Shown piece by piece: positions 57,741 through 64,000 of a stretch of DNA of 64,000 bases (positions within the stretch are counted from its first letter, which is position 1; each line of letters starts with the position of its first letter). Source of the DNA: Alteromonadaceae bacterium Bs31 (lineage in GTDB: Bacteria; Pseudomonadota; Gammaproteobacteria; Pseudomonadales; Cellvibrionaceae). The notes below the pieces were generated by a model that was not told where the DNA came from, did no database searches, and worked only from the letters and a program-made list of their open reading frames with translations. A program made the translations under genes and the position numbers. Where the stretch lies: positions 193,907 through 257,906 of the forward strand of contig FXAI01000001.1 in assembly GCA_900177435.1 (NCBI GenBank), given 5' to 3'.

Positions 57741-60119
57741 GTGCCGGAACACGCCAAAAATCCGAACGTGAAGGTAGTACGCTTGGAACCTGAGAGTCAA
57801 AGAATGGCGCGCGCACGAATCGCTAGGCTTCCCGCCGCAGTCCATGCCGTGCATGAGAAGGGCAAACTCATGCTGATGCAAAAGCTCAGAGGCTTCTTTG
57901 ACGGAGCTGACGACTCCCTTTTTAGCCTTGCAGATAAGGCTTGTACCAATCAAGAACAGAACATTTACTTTGACTCCATGCGTGAGGTTCGTGTTCAGCG
58001 ACGGGGCTTTGAAAAGCGCTTCGCAGGGGCGATAGATACAGCCTTTGCCAGTTTGGCAACCGGCGAGGTATCCACAAGCACTTTTGACGACTCGCTAAAC
58101 TCCGATGCTCTGTCGCTCGTGCAGAATGATGAGCTCGAAGAGCTGGTAGCGGTGGAGTCTTCTGTTAGTCGTGCAAGTACTGAGTTTGCAGAGGCCATTC
58201 AGTTATTATCGTTGCGCCTCGATAGCCTGGTACCCGTTAAGGTATTTCATCAGAACAACCCTCTTGCGCCAGAAATAATTGCCAACGCTTTTATTGATCA
58301 AGCAAGACGCTTGGACATTGATATCAAGGCCAAGCTCGTTTTGTTTAAGCTGTTTGACAGGTCGGTAATGCAAAACTTGGAAGACCTGTATCAAAACGCA
58401 AATCAGCTCTTGGTCGATCATAATGTGCTGCCTTCTCTAACAGCGCGTTTGAAATCGCGTTCGGGGGTATCCTCGCCCGCTAGTTCATCACAAATGCAGC
58501 AGGCAAACAAACCAAGCTCTAATACTCCTGTTGATGCCGCAAGCGAAGTAGCCAGCAATGAAGTCGCCAAGTTACTCGGCGGAATGATCGCGGGGCAGCA
58601 AAGGGCGCAAGCGCAGAGTTCCGCCATAGATGAAATAGTTCATATGCTTTCTCTTGCTCAGCAGGCGCCTATGTCGGCATCCTTAGATGGGAATTTAAAA
58701 GCGCTTGACTTGATCACCGCGCTACAGCAACGCAAGGGTTCTAAAGCAGAAATTGCGCGCACCGAAATCGAAGTTATAAAACTGGTCGACATGCTGTTCA
58801 ATTTCATTCTCGAGGATAAAAACCTCGCGAAAGATATGAAATTGCAAATTAGCCGCTTGCAGATGCCCCTTGTTAAAGTGGCCTTACTCGATAAATCCTT
58901 TTTCGCAAAGGGAGGCCATTCCGCCCGCCGTTTGTTAAATGAGATTGCCACGGCGGCATTGGGCTGGCAGCCCGGTGCAGGCGGTAAGGCAGACCCTCTT
59001 TACAACAAAATTAACGATGTTATTACCAAGCTATTGAATAGCTTTGATACGGATGTCGCTATCTTTAACGAGCTGCTTGCCGATTTTTCTTCCTTTATAC
59101 AAAAAGAGCACCGCCGTAGTGAGGTCATGGAACGCAGAACGCTCGATGCAGAAGATGGTAAAGCGAAAGCAGAAGTTTCTCGCACCATTGTCGCAATCGA
59201 AATAGAACTTCGAACTATAGACCAAGAGTTACCAGAGCTTATTCAGGGCCTCATTAATGGCCCTTGGAGTAACGTGCTGTTTATTAACAATTTGAAGTAT
59301 GGCAGCGAGTCTTCCCTGTGGCTGGAGTCTTTGCAAACTCTTGAGGATCTGGTCTGGAGTGTTAAAACTCCACGAGATAATGAGCAGCGCAAACGACTGA
59401 TAAAGCTGGTTCCGGGCCTGCTACAGCGTCTGCGTGCCGGTTTGGACTCCATCTCTTTCAACCCCTTCGAAATGTCAGAAATATTCAAAACACTGGAGGA
59501 CATTCACTTGTCCTGTATTCGTGGAAAGATCGAAAGTACTGAGCAGTCGCCGGCTTTAGCCACCCAGTTGGTTAAGGCGAAGGCACCGTCGAGCAATGAT
59601 AGCGAACTGGTTGCAGATGAACTTGAGCCCCTGGAGCTAAACGAAGCTGACGAGTTGTTGGCAGATGTTGACGCGGCGCTGGCCGACGCATCTATGGATG
59701 AGACTGAGACTTTAACGCCGAATTTAGAGCCAAAGCCAGAAGAAAAACGGCAGCCTAAAGAGCCCCAAGCGGCCAAAGTGCAGGCACCGAAAGTACAGCA
59801 AAAGGTGCAAGAAAAATCACAGGAGGAGAAGCTCTCCCCGGACAGTACATACATGCAGCAGGTTGCCAGTTTTGTTCAGGGTGCCTGGTTTGAGATGGTC
59901 GATGATGAGGGTAGCGTGGCTCGTTGCAGACTCGCAGCATTCATAAAACCAACCGGGAAATATATCTTTGTTAATCGCAATGGTATGAAGGTGGCAGAAA
60001 AGCCCCAGCATGATCTCGCTTTGATGCTCAAGGAGAATCGCATACGCGCTCTGGATAACAGTATGCTATTCGATCGGGCCTTGGAAACCGTCGTATCGAG
60101 CTTGCGAAAGCCGCAGTAA
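57741..60119 (+). CDS. DUF1631 family protein, full length
   Basis: A protein of 792 residues from a GTG at 57741 after TTGGAGG. It is a paralogue of the truncated protein at the left end of the window: shared segments are VLPSLTARLK, VDMLFNFILEDKNLAKDMK, FFAKGGHSARRLLNE, YNKINDVITKLLNSFDTDV and the C-terminal GAWFEMVDDEGS...YIFVNRNGMKV...FDRALETV. The region at about 630-710 is acidic, then rich in Lys, Gln and Pro, and looks disordered. No membrane segment is seen. The function is unknown; the C-terminal domain looks PilZ-like in strand pattern. It is followed by ampD 74 bases later. Confidence 0.88.
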   Translation: MPEHAKNPNVKVVRLEPESQRMARARIARLPAAVHAVHEKGKLMLMQKLRGFFDGADDSLFSLADKACTNQEQNIYFDSMREVRVQRRGFEKRFAGAIDTAFASLATGEVSTSTFDDSLNSDALSLVQNDELEELVAVESSVSRASTEFAEAIQLLSLRLDSLVPVKVFHQNNPLAPEIIANAFIDQARRLDIDIKAKLVLFKLFDRSVMQNLEDLYQNANQLLVDHNVLPSLTARLKSRSGVSSPASSSQMQQANKPSSNTPVDAASEVASNEVAKLLGGMIAGQQRAQAQSSAIDEIVHMLSLAQQAPMSASLDGNLKALDLITALQQRKGSKAEIARTEIEVIKLVDMLFNFILEDKNLAKDMKLQISRLQMPLVKVALLDKSFFAKGGHSARRLLNEIATAALGWQPGAGGKADPLYNKINDVITKLLNSFDTDVAIFNELLADFSSFIQKEHRRSEVMERRTLDAEDGKAKAEVSRTIVAIEIELRTIDQELPELIQGLINGPWSNVLFINNLKYGSESSLWLESLQTLEDLVWSVKTPRDNEQRKRLIKLVPGLLQRLRAGLDSISFNPFEMSEIFKTLEDIHLSCIRGKIESTEQSPALATQLVKAKAPSSNDSELVADELEPLELNEADELLADVDAALADASMDETETLTPNLEPKPEEKRQPKEPQAAKVQAPKVQQKVQEKSQEEKLSPDSTYMQQVASFVQGAWFEMVDDEGSVARCRLAAFIKPTGKYIFVNRNGMKVAEKPQHDLALMLKENRIRALDNSMLFDRALETVVSSLRKPQ

Positions 60120-60193
60120 GTCCTCACCTTCTTGTGGTAATCACTCTTATACACGTATGATTTACTGCTTCGAGTCAACCATCGGGCAGTATC

Positions 60194-60730
60194 GTGATAG
60201 AGCATGGCTGGTATAGCAAGGCCAGAAAGGTCCTCTCCCCAAATTATAATACTCGCCCGCACACGGGTGATATCTCCCTGCTTGTAATCCATAATATCAG
60301 CCTTCCCCCCGGTGAGTTTGGCGGAGACTTTGTCGAGCGCTTCTTTCTGAATTCGCTGCCAGCAAGCGAGCACCCTTATTTTGAACAGATTTCAGAGCTC
60401 CAAGTGTCCGCCCATTGCTTTATACGCAGGGATGGAGAGCTTGTGCAATTTGTGCCCTTTGATAAACGCGCATGGCATGCGGGGCGTTCTGTGTTTCAGG
60501 GTAGGGAAGATTGCAACGACTTTTCTGTGGGCATAGAGCTGGAGGGCACGGATACTGAGCCCTATACTGAACAGCAGTATCAAGGTTTAGCGGAGCTGAC
60601 GCTCAGTTTGTTACAGGCCTTTCCTTTAATTACGCCGGAGCGTATCGTTGGCCACAGTGACATTGCGCCAAGTCGAAAAACCGACCCTGGCCCCGCTTTT
60701 GACTGGGGTAAATATCGATCACTACTTTAA
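60194..60730 (+). CDS. ampD: 1,6-anhydro-N-acetylmuramyl-L-alanine amidase AmpD
   Basis: A cytoplasmic zinc amidase of 178 residues that removes the stem peptide from anhydro-muropeptides during wall recycling and so keeps AmpR-type beta-lactamase induction low. Zinc ligands are seen in LVIHNISLP, in GHSDIAPSRKTDPGP (His and Asp) and the catalytic region NDFSVGIELEGTD. The start is a GTG. ampE follows, and the importer ampG lies convergent downstream. Confidence 0.96.
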   Translation: MIEHGWYSKARKVLSPNYNTRPHTGDISLLVIHNISLPPGEFGGDFVERFFLNSLPASEHPYFEQISELQVSAHCFIRRDGELVQFVPFDKRAWHAGRSVFQGREDCNDFSVGIELEGTDTEPYTEQQYQGLAELTLSLLQAFPLITPERIVGHSDIAPSRKTDPGPAFDWGKYRSLL

Positions 60731-60808
60731 TCGATCACTATTTTAAGAGCATTGAGTCTTAGCCAATATAAAAAACGCGACCAATAATTAGCGCAGTACG
60801 GAGCTTTC

Positions 60809-61648
60809 ATGAACCTGTTTATCGTTGTCATCGGTTTGGCTTTTTTACAAGTTTGGGGTGCAGCGAACCCTCTTCACCGAGACCATTGGTTCTTCGCCTG
60901 GGTTAGTCGCGTTGTTGGCAATGCTCGAATCCCGGCTGACCTGCAAGTGATTACTGCCGTTGGCCTGCCTGTGGCTGCGCTGATTGTTTTACAAATGATA
61001 CTGGCCGCCTATTCCGAGTGGCTGCTTTTGCCGCTTGGTGTACTGGTGTTGCTGTACAGTTTTGGTCGCGGAGAGTTTGGCGATATTGTTACAGAATATA
61101 CAAAGGCTTGTTATGTGGAAGATTGGCCTTCCGCTTTAGATCGGGCTCATCGGCTTAATGTCGATACCGAAGGTGTGCCTGAAGGGGAATGGGCCGAGCT
61201 GCACGAACACGTGCTTGATGAAGCAGGCTATCGTGGCTTTGAGCGCATGTTTGCCGTGCTGTTCTGGGTTTTTATTCTTGGCCCTGTGGGCGCGCTACTC
61301 TACCGTCTCACCTTTCTCTATTCCCGCCAAGCCCGCCCGCAAGATGACCTTGCGCGAAGAATGCGCTGGATACTGGAGTGGCCGGCAGTTCGTTTACTGG
61401 GTTTATCCTTTGCCCTAACCGGGAACTTTGTTGGTTGTTTCCAGCGATGGAAAGACTGCGTGTTTTGCATAAGCCGCTCCACAACTGCGGTACTTAGCCC
61501 AATGATCCTGGGAGCATTATCTGTGGAAGAAGATTTGACTCAGACTTGCGAAGTAACCCGTAAAGAACTTAACTTACTGACCAATCTATATACCCGCACA
61601 TTGTGGTTTTGGCTGGCGGGGGCGTCGATTCTAATCATATTGATATAA
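60809..61648 (+). CDS. ampE: AmpE-type inner-membrane protein
   Basis: A protein of 279 residues with about four membrane helices; NPLHRDHWFFAW near the N-terminus, GREGFGDIVTEYTKA-like (RGEFGDIVTEY), AVLFWVFILGPVGALLYRL and the late DCVFCISRS are typical of AmpE/RegE. Its biochemical role is not settled; it is usually encoded after ampD, as here. Confidence 0.92.
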   Translation: MNLFIVVIGLAFLQVWGAANPLHRDHWFFAWVSRVVGNARIPADLQVITAVGLPVAALIVLQMILAAYSEWLLLPLGVLVLLYSFGRGEFGDIVTEYTKACYVEDWPSALDRAHRLNVDTEGVPEGEWAELHEHVLDEAGYRGFERMFAVLFWVFILGPVGALLYRLTFLYSRQARPQDDLARRMRWILEWPAVRLLGLSFALTGNFVGCFQRWKDCVFCISRSTTAVLSPMILGALSVEEDLTQTCEVTRKELNLLTNLYTRTLWFWLAGASILIILI

Positions 61649-61936
61649 CTTGATGTGAGCGTTCGCTTACATAGCGGACGTTGATTTCAAAGGGTAGAAA
61701 CAAGGGGCTTACGACTCCCCAAGGCTTATTCCAATCTATTCCCGGAAACGTCTTGACCTCGCTGGCGCATAGGCATAATATGAATATTCTTACCGGCTGG
61801 CTGTACATGCATACAGTTCTCCTCCTATCAGCATGGATGCGGCCATAGTACCCTTGAGGCGCTCGCCAGGCGCCTAAACCCTTTGAGCTGTTATTGTTGT
61901 ACGCCAGCCGGTAAGACCCAATCCCATTACCAGCCC
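61649..61936. other. ampE-ampG convergent gap
   Basis: No gene is seen in these 288 bases. The main content is the long inverted repeat at 61789-61925. Confidence 0.5.
61789..61925. repeat. 137-bp element with perfect 13-bp terminal inverted repeats
   Basis: CTTACCGGCTGGC (61789-61801) and GCCAGCCGGTAAG (61913-61925) are exact inverse copies, and the pairing continues as GTACA/TGTAC after one unpaired base. Inside are two more dyads, CTGTA...TACAG (61801-61816) and a GGCGC...GCGCC hairpin (61858-61874). No target duplication is obvious. It may be a miniature mobile element, a large cruciform terminator between convergent genes, or a structured RNA. Confidence 0.6.
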
Positions 61937-63223
61937 CTAGCTGGCTTTCTCTTGAGTCCTCCACACCAACACCGCCAGCACAATTGCCGGGATGCCCATT
62001 GCAGCAGCATAGAGAAAGAAGCTGGCATAGCCAAAGTTGTCCACTATCACGCCGGAAAACCCACTCTGGAATTTACCGGGCAGGGTCATTAAGGATGAAA
62101 ACAAAGCATACTGTGTTGCCGTGTATGCACGATTGGTTAGCCCAGAGAGGTAAGCGATAAAGCTGGTTGCAGCAAAACCAGCGCTGAGGTTGTCTGCACT
62201 TATGGTAACAATCAGCCACTCGGGTACTGCGCCCACCAATGCCAGTTGAACAAAAAACAGGTTGGTCAGTGCGACCATAATCGCCCCAGCTATAAGCACG
62301 CGATGTACACCAAAGCGTGCAACACAAATGCCGCCGAGAAAACCACCGACAATGGTCATGGCAAAGCCATATAGCTTGGAAATACTGGCAATCTGGCTCT
62401 TACTGAAACCAAGGTCAAGATAAAAAGGATTAGCCATAATGCCCATGGTGATATCGCTCAAGCGGAACAGGCCGATAAAGGCCAGAATAAGCAGGGCAAA
62501 AGTACCGTTGCGTTTAAAAAAGTCCACAAATGGAGACACAACGGCATGTACAAACCACTCGCGGGTAAAGACGGGTGTGGCTTCTTGAGAGCTACCCTTT
62601 ACCGCTGGCTCGCCAATGAAAAAGGTAAACAATATTCCCAACGCCATAATGCCCGCCATACTGGTGTAAGCGGCGGGCCAGTTCGCCAGGTCTGCGATAT
62701 ACAAGCTTCCGGCGCCAGCAACCAGAAGGGCAATGCGATAGCCGAGGTTGTAAGTGGCGGCCATTGCAGCCTGATACTCCGGCACGGCAACCTCAATGCG
62801 ATAAGCATCAATAACAATATCCTGAGTGGCCGAGGAAAAAGCGACGAATACAGCACACAGGGCTACTGCGATAAGCTCTGTTTTGGGCTCCAGCGTGGCC
62901 ATCAGTAATAGCCCCGCAGCGATTCCGGCTTGGGCGATAAGCAGCCAGCTACGCCGTTTCCCGAGCAAGCGGTTCAAGAGGGGGAGGGGCAAATTATCAA
63001 CCACGGGAGCCCAGAAAACTTTTACCGAGTAAGTAATACCCACCCAACCAAAAAAGCCGATTGCAGAGCGGCTTGCGCCGTGCTCGGTCAGCCAGGCAGT
63101 AAGGGTGGAAAACACCAGCAGGAATGGCAGGCCAGCAAAAAAACCGAGTACTAACATAATTAATACCGGCCGTTTGCTATAAAGCGCGAGGGATTGGCCC
63201 CATGAGAGTTGTTTGTCGTTCAA
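61937..63223 (-). CDS. ampG: Muropeptide permease AmpG (MFS)
   Basis: A twelve-helix major facilitator of 428 residues. GFFAGLPFLLVFSTLTAWL, APVVDNLPLP, RRSWLL and ATQDIVIDAYRIE are AmpG landmarks. It imports GlcNAc-anhydroMurNAc peptides, the substrates that AmpD processes. It is convergent with ampD-ampE, so import and processing genes lie side by side. Confidence 0.95.
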   Translation of the reverse strand: MNDKQLSWGQSLALYSKRPVLIMLVLGFFAGLPFLLVFSTLTAWLTEHGASRSAIGFFGWVGITYSVKVFWAPVVDNLPLPLLNRLLGKRRSWLLIAQAGIAAGLLLMATLEPKTELIAVALCAVFVAFSSATQDIVIDAYRIEVAVPEYQAAMAATYNLGYRIALLVAGAGSLYIADLANWPAAYTSMAGIMALGILFTFFIGEPAVKGSSQEATPVFTREWFVHAVVSPFVDFFKRNGTFALLILAFIGLFRLSDITMGIMANPFYLDLGFSKSQIASISKLYGFAMTIVGGFLGGICVARFGVHRVLIAGAIMVALTNLFFVQLALVGAVPEWLIVTISADNLSAGFAATSFIAYLSGLTNRAYTATQYALFSSLMTLPGKFQSGFSGVIVDNFGYASFFLYAAAMGIPAIVLAVLVWRTQEKAS

Positions 63224-63351
63224 TTTATACGATGCTCTATTGATTGTTATGGTGCGTAACCCTACAGAACAAGGCGCTGCAGAGCTAGCCGAGCCTTGTG
63301 TTTTACTTATTTGACCGCATGATAGACAAGAATACCGATTGGAGTCTGTTA

Positions 63352-63801
63352 GTGAGATACCTGTTACTACTGTTTGTTGTTACCCCCATCATAGAAATGT
63401 GGTTGCTAATAAGAGTTGGCGGGCTAATTGGTGCCCTGCCAACCATTGCTCTGGTACTGCTAACAGCAATGATTGGTCTCGCACTGCTTAAGCAGCAGGG
63501 TTTTAGCACCCTAATGCGGGCGAGGTTAAAAATGGAATCTGGGGAACTACCCGCGACAGAAATGCTGGAAGGCCTCTTTCTCGCAGTGGGTGGCGCCTTG
63601 TTACTGACGCCGGGCTTTGTTACCGATGCTATTGGGTTCGCGTGCCTGCTTCCTGGAGTTCGCCAGCTAATTGTTGGCTCGGTGGCAAAGCGCTTTGTTG
63701 TGCAGCAAATGCACGTAAATACTCACAAAACCTACCGTTCCGGCGATACATCGAAAGGCAGCCACCAAACCATCGACGGTGAGTATCGCCGCGACGATTG
63801 A
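63352..63801 (+). CDS. fxsA: FxsA family membrane protein
   Basis: A protein of 149 residues with three or four membrane helices (RYLLLLFVVTPIIEMWLLI, ALPTIALVLLTAMIGLALL, GGALLLTPGFVTDAIGF) and a polar C-terminal tail. FxsA overproduction blocks phage T7 F exclusion in E. coli; its normal role is unknown. The GTG at 63352 follows TTGGAG by seven bases and fits the family N-terminus; a GTG at 63298 would add 18 residues. In many relatives groESL follows, but the remaining 199 bases to the window end show no gene. Confidence 0.88.
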   Translation: MRYLLLLFVVTPIIEMWLLIRVGGLIGALPTIALVLLTAMIGLALLKQQGFSTLMRARLKMESGELPATEMLEGLFLAVGGALLLTPGFVTDAIGFACLLPGVRQLIVGSVAKRFVVQQMHVNTHKTYRSGDTSKGSHQTIDGEYRRDD

Positions 63802-64000
63802 GAGAGTGTGTCCGCTGCCTTCCACCGAGCCCTCTGTCTAAATACCCGTTTCTGGAATAACTGAAAGCGAGATCTATTCAGTCTGGCTTGCTGGCCTACT
63901 GATTTAGCCCTTACGGCAAGGTGTACGAAGATAGGCCTGTACTTGGCCCTTTACTCGATTTGTTCCAGACAAATCTCAGCATACCCCCCATCCCTGGGCT
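63802..64000. other. Window end, no gene seen
   Basis: These 199 bases after fxsA contain no ORF or RNA that I can support. Confidence 0.4.

Noticed and set aside
61789..61925. Integron attC site
   Set aside because: The size is possible, but the ends lack the conserved RYYYAAC/GTTRRRY core and no integrase is present.

Overview
The window is a chromosome segment of a free-living Gram-negative gammaproteobacterium. The division/wall (dcw) cluster runs in the order mraZ-rsmH-ftsL-ftsI-murEF-mraY-murD-ftsW-murGC-ddl-ftsQAZ-lpxC. It also carries argC-bactofilin-erpA, pilBCD-coaE-yacG and ampDE-ampG. This gene content and moderate GC resemble the Cellvibrionaceae/Pseudomonas side of the class. 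That placement is inference; no rRNA is present.

Layout. (1) 1-1972: the 3' part of a DUF1631 gene and a PilZ-domain gene. (2) 1985-6433, minus strand: clc chloride channel, hemJ, a thiD-like kinase and hemL. (3) 6690-10229: argC, a coiled-coil membrane protein, a bactofilin, erpA behind an IscR-like promoter, a secreted DsrE-like protein and RNase P RNA. (4) 10260-12966: a secreted unknown and a soluble hybrid histidine kinase. (5) 13204-31617: the complete dcw cluster with a very clear MraZ operator (four 10-bp-phased boxes just downstream of a sigma70 promoter), ending in lpxC. (6) 31849-37225: an M23 endopeptidase in the place where enterics have secM, then secA, argJ and mutT. (7) 37243-41859, minus strand: the pilB-pilC-pilD-coaE-yacG operon, divergent from pilA (42269), which has a sigma54-type promoter.

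(8) 42849-56045 is an accessory island between pilA and nadC and is the most interesting part. First come three genes that look like a glycan or pilin glycosylation module: a GT-C membrane glycosyltransferase, a polyprenyl-phosphate-sugar synthase type GT2 and a flippase-like ABC transporter. Then follows an AT-rich cassette with a sulfotransferase-like protein, a CDP-glycerol glycerophosphotransferase-family enzyme, a cytidylyltransferase-PEP mutase fusion (Fom1 architecture), phosphonopyruvate decarboxylase, a phosphonoacetaldehyde-reductase-type alcohol dehydrogenase and a UDP-GlcNAc 2-epimerase-like enzyme. Read together, these genes can turn PEP into CMP-2-hydroxyethylphosphonate. They also supply a plausible transferase to put the phosphonate on a surface glycan, possibly one linked to the pilus. 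A nine-G tract lies inside a split reading frame at the divergent centre of the cassette, which suggests possible phase variation.

(9) 56084-64000: nadC and a membrane-anchored retropepsin-like protein (minus strand), a second DUF1631 gene, ampD and ampE, a long inverted repeat, ampG (minus strand) and fxsA. No rRNA, tRNA, CRISPR array or intact insertion sequence was seen.
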